From positions 5,762-69,761 of the forward strand of contig JAJYJS010000002.1 of assembly GCA_021789215.1 (NCBI GenBank): DNA of 64,000 nt, read 5' to 3'. A model generated the notes under the pieces. The model searched no databases, was not told the DNA's origin, and saw nothing but the letters and a program-made list of their open reading frames with translations. This DNA comes from Nitrospirota bacterium. Lineage in GTDB: Bacteria; Nitrospirota; Thermodesulfovibrionia; Thermodesulfovibrionales; JdFR-88. This document shows, piece after piece, positions 54,071 to 60,572 of the stretch; the first letter of the stretch is position 1, and each line of letters begins with the position of its first letter. The translations under genes and the position numbers were made by a program.

Positions 54071-54750
54071 ATTTTGCCCGCTTCCAAAAGCCGGTTGATT
54101 CGCGCCAATTCCAATTCAAGCATTCTCTCGTTTGTTTTGAAGTTGGCGTATTCCCCCTTGCTGAATAACTTATCGAAAGCGTCATGCACAAGAGGTTTCC
54201 AGCCCCTTGAGGGGCACTTTGTGGCCGCTCTAAGGATTTGGCGGGCCTGTAATTTGCTCAATCCTTTTTGGCCGAAATGAAGCCTATCAATAAATTCCTG
54301 AGCCCGTCTTATCCGGTCCAGATGAAGTAATAACCGCTCCAACTTTTGCCGGTGCTCTTGCCGGACAGCATAAGTGAGATCATGGCAGGACCGGCAGCGA
54401 TAGAGTCTTGAAGATGGCGGGCAATATAAAACCCTTGCCCTCTTGCCGCATCCGGGGCAGATAAACCAGAAACGATCACCGCCATAAAAACAGGGAGTGC
54501 TTGTAATGCTGAAAGTGTCCGACATTTCCCACCCCTGGCTTACAGAGCGATACTTTAAAGGGCAAGATGCTTGGACTGTCTCAGGGAATGGCCCGCGCCT
54601 TACGCCCAATTTTTTCAGCCTTTGAGACATATTCGCGGCAAGCTCTTTTAAATGACCATCTCTTTTAAATTGGGCGATATCCAGAACGTTGCACTTTTCA
54701 ACCCGCTCTTTGGGATACATAACGGCCCGGCCTGTAAGGACATCACCCAT
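54067..54750 (-). CDS. Zinc-ribbon protein of unknown function
   Basis: 227 residues. A four-cysteine ribbon CPGC (98, 101) and CRSC (119, 122) with Cys110 between, then a helical, basic region (LERLLLHLDRIRRAQEFIDRL). ATG 54750 is the start; MYPKERVEK (54720) is an alternative. The layout suggests nucleic-acid binding. No more specific family recognised. Confidence 0.65.
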   Translation of the reverse strand: MGDVLTGRAVMYPKERVEKCNVLDIAQFKRDGHLKELAANMSQRLKKLGVRRGPFPETVQASCPLKYRSVSQGWEMSDTFSITSTPCFYGGDRFWFICPGCGKRARVLYCPPSSRLYRCRSCHDLTYAVRQEHRQKLERLLLHLDRIRRAQEFIDRLHFGQKGLSKLQARQILRAATKCPSRGWKPLVHDAFDKLFSKGEYANFKTNERMLELELARINRLLEAGKI

Positions 54751-54793
54751 TTAGGATCGCCGTAAAATCAGTAATGTTTACGGAAAATAACAT

Positions 54794-55090
54794 TTAGCGG
54801 CCCGCTTTCATCATTTCAGCGATTTTCTGAAAAAAGGACGCGGTCAGCTTATGAGCAAGCTTGTCAGTCAGCTTTTCAATAACGTAATCGGGCAGGACCG
54901 TATAACCCAGCATCGTGTCTCTGTCTTCCCGTGATAGGCCGCAACCTTCCTGATGGCTTTTTCTTTCCTCAGCCTGGCGCGCTTGCGCTTCCGGGTCATG
55001 GGCGAAACAAAGCTCTTTCCCCGGTAATACCTCGGCCCGGCATGGCTTCCCCGCTTTGGTCTGTGCTTTGCAGATATGCTTTGGCCTCAT
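54794..55090 (-). CDS. Small zinc-finger-like protein
   Basis: 98 residues with the pattern Cys7...Cys17...Cys28-x2-His31 (CKAQTKAGKPCRAEVLPGKE then LCFAH), a short finger widespread in phage and plasmid genes, followed by a charged helical region. No function is established. 4 bp downstream of the 117-aa gene. Confidence 0.65.
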   Translation of the reverse strand: MRPKHICKAQTKAGKPCRAEVLPGKELCFAHDPEAQARQAEERKSHQEGCGLSREDRDTMLGYTVLPDYVIEKLTDKLAHKLTASFFQKIAEMMKAGR

Positions 55091-55094
55091 AATT

Positions 55095-55448
55095 TCAAGT
55101 GGTCTCCTTTTTGACTTCTCGGATTATTGCGCCGGGGAATGTCTGTTTAACCTCATGGACGCGCCTTAGGGCCTCAGGGGAGGGTTTTTGGGAGTGGAGC
55201 TTGTCTATCTCATCGGCTGTGTAAACTGGGTCTGAAATACCCCGTAAGGTTTCCCGGTCGGCCTCATTTTGGATAACCCAAAGGTAAGCGTCCAGAATGC
55301 GGGAATAGACTTTTATAGCAGCCTTGAGAGGTTCAATCTTGCCCTCGTTAATAAGCCGGATAGCTGCATCTTTTGAAAGAGAGACGAGCTGCCCAGCCTG
55401 TATCTGCCCCTGTTTAGTCTGGAAAGTTTCGAGGACTAGGTATCTCAT
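55095..55448 (-). CDS. Unknown element protein (117 aa)
   Basis: Soluble, charged, mostly helical, with no Cys cluster or signal peptide. N-terminal YLVLETFQTKQGQIQAGQLV resembles a small beta-barrel; the rest is helical. The ATG overlaps the primase stop as ATGA, so it is coupled to the replication gene. Family not recognised. Confidence 0.6.
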   Translation of the reverse strand: MRYLVLETFQTKQGQIQAGQLVSLSKDAAIRLINEGKIEPLKAAIKVYSRILDAYLWVIQNEADRETLRGISDPVYTADEIDKLHSQKPSPEALRRVHEVKQTFPGAIIREVKKETT

Positions 55449-57418
55449 AAGAGGTCATCCCCGGTAAGGTTAATGACAGGTTCGCCGTCCTTGGCTTCTC
55501 CATGTTCGGGCTCCTTTTGATCGAAGGTGCTCAAATTTTCCACAAGATGCTCATCTTTTTCCATGAACACCTTCGGGGTTCTTTGAGCATCTTCGGCAGG
55601 TAAAACCCATTTCCAGCCGCCTTCAAATTCCAGCTTTTGGGAGAAAACCCCTAAAACTTTCTTTGCCCGGCGGAGTGTCGCATCAGCTATTCCCGCTTGC
55701 CGGGCCTGCTTTTGAATGTCATGGAAGACTACCGGCCCTAAGCCCAAGGTTTGTTTTAAAAAGTCTTTAGCTTCATCAAGGGCGGTTTTTTCTTCAGGGT
55801 CGGTCGGGATTGAAATAAGGGCTTCGGCAGTATGCGTTGAAGTTCCCGCCCATTCAATTCTTGAAGTTGTGATATCCCTGCCCTCAAAATCAATTACAGC
55901 TTCCCGTAAACGATAAGAAAGAGCGGGCGGTTTTGCGGCAAGGTTATTCTTTACACAGGCAAATATCCTCAAGTTTTCGTCTTCCGGGTCTTTCGCCACA
56001 AGGTAAGCTGTCCGGGCCTGTCCTGTTATCCCTATTGAGCCCCCGCCCTTATGGACGGCCTTAACGCCTTCCCCTTTAGTGAAATGCCGAATAACGATCA
56101 CAGCCATTTCGAGTTCTTCGGCAAGTTTTGCTAGGGGAGTCAAGGCCCGTCTGATGTCCTGGTCCCGATAAGAATTAGTCTTACCGTCCAAATGCGCCAT
56201 TAAGGGGTCTACCAGTAAAACCCGTGCTTTCGCTCTTAAACAGGCCCGCCGTATCTCATCAATATCCTCAATAGTGGGAAACCTTGGATTGCCGTCTTTA
56301 TCCGGCACAGTTTGGAGAGAGGCAACTTTGCTCAAGTCCGCGCCAAGGGCCTCAAGTCTCGGTCTGAGCGTATCTGCTAATCCATCCTCAAGCGCAATCA
56401 GGACGGCTCCGCCCTGAGGGCAAGCCGTTCCATCGGGCATAGGCCGCCCGGTAGTCACCCGCGCGATGATGTCTAACGCGATGGTAGATTTCCCTTCTCC
56501 GGGGTCTCCGTCCAGTATCCCGATTTTCCCCAAAGCAAAATACTCACGCCATAGCCATTTGACGGGTTCGGGCCTTACGGTATTGAGAAAGATTAAGCCG
56601 GGGATTTCTTCTTTCGGCGGTTCCCACTCCTGGGCTTCTTTGATTAGCTCGATAAGGGCCTCTTTAGTTCCGCCCTGGGCTATCCAATCCGATACATCAC
56701 CCTTGACCGGCAGGCCCGGCAGTTCTACCACCTTCACGATTTCGGCAAGCCCCTTGATGGCCTGGGCTATCTGGTGCGCATGTTTCCGGCCCGCCTCGTC
56801 ATTATCGGCAAAAATACCGATCCGCTTGCCCTTGAAATAGTCGTTATATTCGGGCCGCCATTTCCCGGCCCCCATCGGGTTACAGGTTGCGGTAAGGCCA
56901 AGGGCCTTGAGATTCAGACAGTCCTTTTCCCCTTCGCAGATTGTAACGGCCTTTGCTTTGAGGATTTCAGGAAGATTAAAAGGCACAAGCCGGATACCTT
57001 GAAGGTTGTATATCCAGCCGTCTTTGCCATCAGGCCGCCGCTGTTTGAAATCCTTAGGCTCATAACGGACGGTCTGAAAGATAAGCTTCCCGGCCTCGTC
57101 TGTATAGTCATAAACGGCCTTTACTGCTTTTTTCGGCCCTGAGGTAAGCCCTGCCTTTTCCGCAAGGGTCTCTTTGGCTGTGGCGAAGTCCATGCCATAC
57201 CGGGCCATATGGAAATCAAAAATGCTTCCTTTCTTCTCACAGCCGAAACAGTGGAAGCCCCCTGTCTCAAGATTTACGGAAAGAGACGGGGTCTTATCAT
57301 CGTGGAAAGGGCAAAGAGCTTGAGCCTGGCTATTCCCGTTTACCTTGAGAGTTGAAAGCTCTCCGGCATAATAGGCCCGGATATCGAGGCGGGAAAGAAT
57401 GTCTTGTTTGTTTAGCAT
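55445..57418 (-). CDS. Primase-helicase with CHC2 finger, TOPRIM and RecA-like ATPase
   Basis: About 657 residues from ATG 57418 (GGAGG precedes it; a TTG 13 codons upstream is less likely). CHC2 zinc finger with Cys36-x2-His39 and Cys57-x2-Cys60, TOPRIM-like region (~150-220, CEGEKDCLNLKALGL and IFADNDEAGRKHA), a RepA/DnaB-type ATPase with Walker A GDPGEGKST near 302 and the VLLVDPLMAHLDGK strand, and a C-terminal winged region. It is the likely replication protein of the element, fusing priming and helicase functions. Confidence 0.9.
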   Translation of the reverse strand: MLNKQDILSRLDIRAYYAGELSTLKVNGNSQAQALCPFHDDKTPSLSVNLETGGFHCFGCEKKGSIFDFHMARYGMDFATAKETLAEKAGLTSGPKKAVKAVYDYTDEAGKLIFQTVRYEPKDFKQRRPDGKDGWIYNLQGIRLVPFNLPEILKAKAVTICEGEKDCLNLKALGLTATCNPMGAGKWRPEYNDYFKGKRIGIFADNDEAGRKHAHQIAQAIKGLAEIVKVVELPGLPVKGDVSDWIAQGGTKEALIELIKEAQEWEPPKEEIPGLIFLNTVRPEPVKWLWREYFALGKIGILDGDPGEGKSTIALDIIARVTTGRPMPDGTACPQGGAVLIALEDGLADTLRPRLEALGADLSKVASLQTVPDKDGNPRFPTIEDIDEIRRACLRAKARVLLVDPLMAHLDGKTNSYRDQDIRRALTPLAKLAEELEMAVIVIRHFTKGEGVKAVHKGGGSIGITGQARTAYLVAKDPEDENLRIFACVKNNLAAKPPALSYRLREAVIDFEGRDITTSRIEWAGTSTHTAEALISIPTDPEEKTALDEAKDFLKQTLGLGPVVFHDIQKQARQAGIADATLRRAKKVLGVFSQKLEFEGGWKWVLPAEDAQRTPKVFMEKDEHLVENLSTFDQKEPEHGEAKDGEPVINLTGDDLL

Positions 57419-57546
57419 TCCGGCCCCTCCAGGTATTCCAGAAGGGCCGTGACGCAATCAATAGCTCGGCTCCGATCTGTTGTATAAGGCTTTGCTGTTT
57501 CGCGGGATATGAAGCTGTTTAAAAGCCGGGAGAGTATCTTTTTCAT
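57412..57546 (-). CDS. 44-residue coupled ORF upstream of the primase
   Basis: ATG 57546 overlaps the TGA of the 80-aa gene (ATGA), and its TAA lies at 57412-57414, just past the primase ATG. The peptide is KKILSRLLNSFISRE-like with an acidic C-terminus (EYLEGPEC). The tight overlaps with both neighbours are the main evidence; no conserved domain seen. Too short to be assigned. Confidence 0.5.
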   Translation of the reverse strand: MKKILSRLLNSFISRETAKPYTTDRSRAIDCVTALLEYLEGPEC

Positions 57547-57785
57547 TGCCGGTTTCCTTTAAGGGCGAAAATGGACGATCTCAGCCCCTTTAAACAGCGA
57601 ATGAAATCCAAAACGCCAACGGATGCGTTGCCGTATAGTTCATCGAGGGCCTTATCTATGCCCTGGCCCTCAACAGAAAATTCGACCTGTCCATTAGAGG
57701 TGCGCTGCGGAATTACTTTGAAGGGCTTGTTTGATGCCTGGAAATAGGCCGGTATTGATGGGTCTTGAAAAGTTCTTTGTTCCAT
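57543..57785 (-). CDS. Unknown element protein (80 aa)
   Basis: 80 residues with the start ATG at 57785 after AAAAGGAGAAAG. N-terminal half is polar, the C-terminal half helical (DFIRCLKGLRSSIFALK). No known motif. It is the first gene of the overlapping set 80-aa, 44-aa, primase, 117-aa. Confidence 0.6.
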   Translation of the reverse strand: MEQRTFQDPSIPAYFQASNKPFKVIPQRTSNGQVEFSVEGQGIDKALDELYGNASVGVLDFIRCLKGLRSSIFALKGNRQ

Positions 57786-57847
57786 ACAAGCTTTCTCCTT
57801 TTCTATGGCGGATTATGCAAACTCGCTCCGCTCACGAAAGAGAATAA

Positions 57848-57861
57848 GCTAACCGGTTGAC
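57848..57861. promoter_or_regulatory. GCTAAC-CG-GTTGAC, candidate second operator
   Basis: Resembles the XRE-promoter palindrome, and both are followed by AATG. Lies 63 bp upstream of the 80-aa gene start, in the promoter region of the element's replication genes; no clear -10 was found. Confidence 0.4.
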
Positions 57862-57888
57862 AATGAGGGGGGCAGATTGGCAGAAAAA

Positions 57889-58371
57889 TTAAGAGGGCTT
57901 TTTAATGTTCTGCCTTATAAATGAAATAGCAGAGGATGGCAGCTTTAATTTTTTTTGTATCATCCGGGCAACCTGTATTTTGCTTAGATTAGGATTTACG
58001 TTCCAAATGGTTTCAGCTTCATTCTGGATTGCGTCTAAATCGTATTTACTATTACGGGACGCTGTACCGCCTTTATTCGCACCGTCAAGAACCTTTTGGC
58101 CGCAAGCGGCAATATGGTAAACCTTCATTTCAGCAGTTTCGGTTAAATCAGTACAGCCTGGGCTGGGCTTCCAGTTATCGGGCAGTTTTTTAATTGAAAC
58201 AAGTCCACTGTCTCGCAACACTTTATTAAAGGCTTTTTGTTGCTTTTTATCTAGGCTAACAACATGCATTTTCTCTAAGCCTTTATCAGTAAGACAATAA
58301 AGAGAATCTAAAACCTCTTTCTTTGCTTCTTCTATAAGGGCTTCAATTTTCTGCTTCTTTCCCATTCTCAT
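57889..58371 (-). CDS. Unknown element protein (160 aa)
   Basis: 160 residues; strong AAGGAGGCGG Shine-Dalgarno before ATG 58371. The N-terminal third is a charged coiled-coil-like helix (KQKIEALIEEAKKEVLDSL), then a small Cys-containing part and a C-terminal HTH-like helix pair (LSKIQVARMIQKKLKLPSSA). More AT-rich than the rest of the element. Function unknown; DNA binding is possible. Confidence 0.65.
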   Translation of the reverse strand: MRMGKKQKIEALIEEAKKEVLDSLYCLTDKGLEKMHVVSLDKKQQKAFNKVLRDSGLVSIKKLPDNWKPSPGCTDLTETAEMKVYHIAACGQKVLDGANKGGTASRNSKYDLDAIQNEAETIWNVNPNLSKIQVARMIQKKLKLPSSAISFIRQNIKKPS

Positions 58372-58411
58372 ACCGCCTCCTTTCGGTCTCCTTTAAGTCT
58401 CAGGGGCAGGC

Positions 58412-58450
58412 GGCTAGGAGTAACCGCTTTTCGGCCCGCGAAGCCTAGCC
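58412..58450. repeat. Inverted repeat between the lipoprotein and the 160-aa gene
   Basis: GGCTAGG (58412-58418) and CCTAGCC (58444-58450) form a 7-bp stem around a 25-nt GC-rich loop. It lies just after the lipoprotein stop, where a terminator or processing site would be expected; no T-tract follows. Confidence 0.4.
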
Positions 58451-58465
58451 CCCGACTTGTTTAAA

Positions 58466-59113
58466 TTAATAGGTCGTGCAATTCACCGTATTTCCAAACC
58501 TCGTACAATTTGTATTGACTGGACGATTCAGATTGTTTATTAGCTGCTGGTTCTGCTGCCATGTCAGCCAGTTATTAAAAATCCTTTGGCGATTCGCTAT
58601 CTCAGCCGCATTTTCTTGGGCAAGCCCTCTGTCTATCTCTTGCGCCGCTATGGTTATTTGTTCTGTGGCTTCGGCTATTAATGCCTGCCGCTCTTTATTG
58701 GCTTCGCCCCATGTAATTTTATGCTGTACCAAATCGGCTGTGATTAGATCGCCTTTTTCGGCTTCACTGATAAAAATTGACGCTATGGTCGGCGCGATTT
58801 CCATATAATCTTTAATCAACTGCTGTCTGCATGGCTGGAGTGCATCATGGAACTTAATTAATTTTTGGGTGTCCTCATCACCAGGCATACCATTATCTGT
58901 TAATTGTGCCATTGTTGGAACACCACCAAAAACGATAGGCATGTGAACCGAAAGACTTTGAAAATCGGGATTACTCGAAACGTTATCAATACAGAATTTA
59001 GCTCGCGCAATTGCTGCCTGTCCGTTTTGCCGCATTGAAGCTGCCCGCATCTGCGCTGCCGTGGCGCAAGAGGATAAAAGCAGTAAGGCAAAAATTATGA
59101 AGCCCTTTTTCAT
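58466..59113 (-). CDS. Lipoprotein of unknown function
   Basis: 215 residues from ATG 59113 after AAAAGGAGGGG. Signal peptide with lipobox LLSSC (Cys16) predicts lipidation and export. The body is mostly helical (GEANKERQALIAEATEQI) and ends in a Cys-containing tail NTNCTRFGNTVNCTTY. It is the first gene from the right end of the element and the only exported product, so it is candidate cargo. An upstream extension to 59392 reads through the att repeat and is rejected. Confidence 0.75.
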   Translation of the reverse strand: MKKGFIIFALLLLSSCATAAQMRAASMRQNGQAAIARAKFCIDNVSSNPDFQSLSVHMPIVFGGVPTMAQLTDNGMPGDEDTQKLIKFHDALQPCRQQLIKDYMEIAPTIASIFISEAEKGDLITADLVQHKITWGEANKERQALIAEATEQITIAAQEIDRGLAQENAAEIANRQRIFNNWLTWQQNQQLINNLNRPVNTNCTRFGNTVNCTTY

Positions 59114-59148
59114 TCTCTTTCCCCTCCTTTTCGCGTTCATAATAACAC

Positions 59149-59177
59149 AAAAAAAGGGCCTGAGTTGCCCCAGGCCC
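59149..59177 (-). terminator. Minus-strand terminator at the right end of the element
   Basis: 7-bp stem GGGCCTG/CAGGCCC (59156-59162, 59171-59177) with an 8-nt loop, followed on the minus strand by seven U. No gene ends here on that strand. Confidence 0.7.
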
Positions 59178-59189
59178 GCTCTTTTCTCT

Positions 59190-59205
59190 GTATACTTTTT
59201 GTATA
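59190..59205. promoter_or_regulatory. GTATAC-T5-GTATA motif, right end
   Basis: Sixteen bases identical to the left-end motif at 52395-52410. Being present near both att sites and upstream of the XRE gene, it is a candidate integrase arm-binding site. Confidence 0.4.
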
Positions 59206-59323
59206 GTGAATCCCCGGCAAGATAGGGCATAAAGGGGAAACCGCCTGGCTTCCCCCTTATTCTAATTCCACGATTCGCCACGAAAAAGCAAAATCCGGCA
59301 AATGCGGGCGGCCTGCCGAAACG

Positions 59324-59416
59324 CCTTGACACGGTAGAGGTCCGGGGTTCGAAACCCCGCGTGCCTACCATTAAAAACAAGGGGTTAGCCATTAACGGTT
59401 AGCCCCTTTTCATTTG
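59324..59416 (+). repeat. attR: 93-bp direct repeat, right copy (tRNA-Val 3' fragment)
   Basis: Carries the 3' half of tRNA-Val from the anticodon stem on, the CCA and the terminator, but no 5' half. Two differences from the left copy, C59343 and G59359, pair with each other in the T-stem. On the usual model of tRNA-site integration this is the displaced host end. Confidence 0.93.
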
Positions 59417-59782
59417 CAGGGCGGCCCACGGCCAAAAAATCGCCCCGGTGACATCATTCATGTGACACATGTCCTCTTGCCCGTGTCCGTCTTTATCAAT
59501 TAGGATGAAAGCGGCGGGGAAATCCTTCCATCTTCTCCCTTTTCCCTCACCCCTCCCCCTCTCCCGGAAGGAGAGGGGGAAAGAATAAGCAAGAAGAAAG
59601 GATGAGGAATAAAAACGCGCCATTTGAACAGAATGAACAAAATTTCCGGAAAAAACCTTTACCAACAAGGAGATGCGAAGCTGAACCTGAACACTAAAAA
59701 AAGGAAGGCGAAAAAATCTCTTCAGATTGCAATCGCGGGCTTCTTGCCAAAACCACGCCCCCGCTGGTACATTACTTCATTC
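59417..59782. other. Non-coding region between the element and the YycJ-like gene
   Basis: About 366 bp with no supported gene. A REP-like palindrome lies at 59554-59580. The frame upstream of the next gene stays open from 59624 but is basic, low-complexity and lacks start signals, so it is not taken as coding. Confidence 0.6.
59540..59580. repeat. REP-like palindrome
   Basis: A perfect 11-bp inverted repeat TCCCCCTCTCC (59554-59564) and GGAGAGGGGGA (59570-59580) with a 5-base loop, preceded by TTTTCCCTCACCCC. The form CCCTCACCC...CTCTCCC plus a stem is a familiar dispersed repeat in many bacterial genomes. No other copy is in the window. Confidence 0.5.
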
Positions 59783-60556
59783 ATGAGCATCCTGGCCATT
59801 TCCCTTCAGTCCGGCAGCAACGGTAACTGCATCTACGTCGAGGCGGGCGGGGTAAAACTCCTTTTCGATGCAGGGATACCTGGCATTCACGCTGAAAGGA
59901 GGCTTGCCGCGAAGGGGCGCGATATCCGGCAGGTTGACGCGCTTATAATCTCCCATGACCACGGAGACCACGTGCGCCACGCGGGCGTGTTCCATCGGAA
60001 GTACGGCATGCCGGTGTACGCGACGCCAGCGACGCTGGAGAGCGCCGTCTCCAGGTTCCCAATCGGGAAGCTTGAGACCACTAAAAATTTCCGCTCCGGA
60101 GGAAATCCGCTCCGGTTCGGCGGCGTGACCGTCCAGACCATCCCCACCAGCCACGACGGCGCAGACGGCTCCGCCTTCATAATCGAATGCGGAGGGAAGC
60201 GGCTTGGCATAATGACGGACCTGGGCCATCCCTTCGAAGGCCTGGCCCACGCGATCTCCACGCTGGATGCGGTCTTCCTTGAAAGCAATTACGACCCGCG
60301 CATGCTCCAGACGGGCCCCTACCCGCACTTCCTCAAAAAAAGGATTGCTGGAAACGGAGGGCACCTTTCAAACATGGAGGCGGCAAGTCTCCTCGCCAAA
60401 TCGGGGAAGCGGCTGAAATGGGCCTGCCTCGCGCACCTTTCGGAGCAGAACAACAATCCGGGGCTTGCCGTTCAGACGCACCGCGGAATAATCGGCACAG
60501 GGCTTACGCTCTATGTGGCAAGCCGCTACTTCGCAACCGGAATCCTAAGGGTCTAG
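59783..60556 (+). CDS. YycJ/WalJ-like metallo-beta-lactamase fold hydrolase
   Basis: 257 residues from ATG 59783. The MBL metal motif ISHDHGDHVRHAG at about 54-66 gives His-x-His-x-Asp-His, with IPTSHDGADGSAF and TDLGHP giving the further ligands, and LESNYDPRML and CLAHLSEQNNNP near the C-terminus. These match the YycJ family, metal-dependent DNA exonuclease-like proteins. No Shine-Dalgarno is visible. It converges with emrB. Confidence 0.87.
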   Translation: MSILAISLQSGSNGNCIYVEAGGVKLLFDAGIPGIHAERRLAAKGRDIRQVDALIISHDHGDHVRHAGVFHRKYGMPVYATPATLESAVSRFPIGKLETTKNFRSGGNPLRFGGVTVQTIPTSHDGADGSAFIIECGGKRLGIMTDLGHPFEGLAHAISTLDAVFLESNYDPRMLQTGPYPHFLKKRIAGNGGHLSNMEAASLLAKSGKRLKWACLAHLSEQNNNPGLAVQTHRGIIGTGLTLYVASRYFATGILRV

Positions 60557-60572
60557 CAGAAAAAAGAAAAAA

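Larger units (their letters stand above)
59114..59323. other. Non-coding 210 bp inside the right end of the element
   Basis: No convincing gene. It holds a minus-strand terminator (59149-59177), a GTATAC motif (59190-59205) and a stem of 8-9 bp (59234-59242 with 59247-59255) that is more stable as minus-strand RNA. A terminator here with no gene upstream of it suggests a short RNA or insulation from transcription entering at attR. Confidence 0.5.
52298..59416. mobile_element. ~7.0-kb tRNA-Val integrated element (satellite or integrative-plasmid type)
   Basis: Bounded by the 93-bp att repeats; unit length 7026 bp. Contents: tyrosine integrase beside the tRNA, XRE repressor, excisionase-like protein, small Cys-motif proteins, a primase/helicase and cargo of unknown function, all on the minus strand. 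There are no capsid, portal, terminase, relaxase or conjugation genes in the window, so it probably depends on another element to move. Codon and base use of 57889-59113 is more AT-rich than the flanks. Confidence 0.9.

Noticed and set aside
53744-57785. Toxin-antitoxin pair among the small element genes
   Set aside because: No recognisable toxin or antitoxin fold, and the order does not suggest a two-gene module.
59114-59392. Upstream extension of the lipoprotein gene reading GTRGFEPRTSTVS
   Set aside because: This peptide is the familiar artefact of translating a tRNA 3' half (here attR). The real start is ATG 59113 with a strong Shine-Dalgarno and signal peptide.
59624-59782. Upstream extension of the YycJ-like gene
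   Set aside because: Lys-rich, low-complexity translation with no start signal; the conserved MBL fold starts at ATG 59783.
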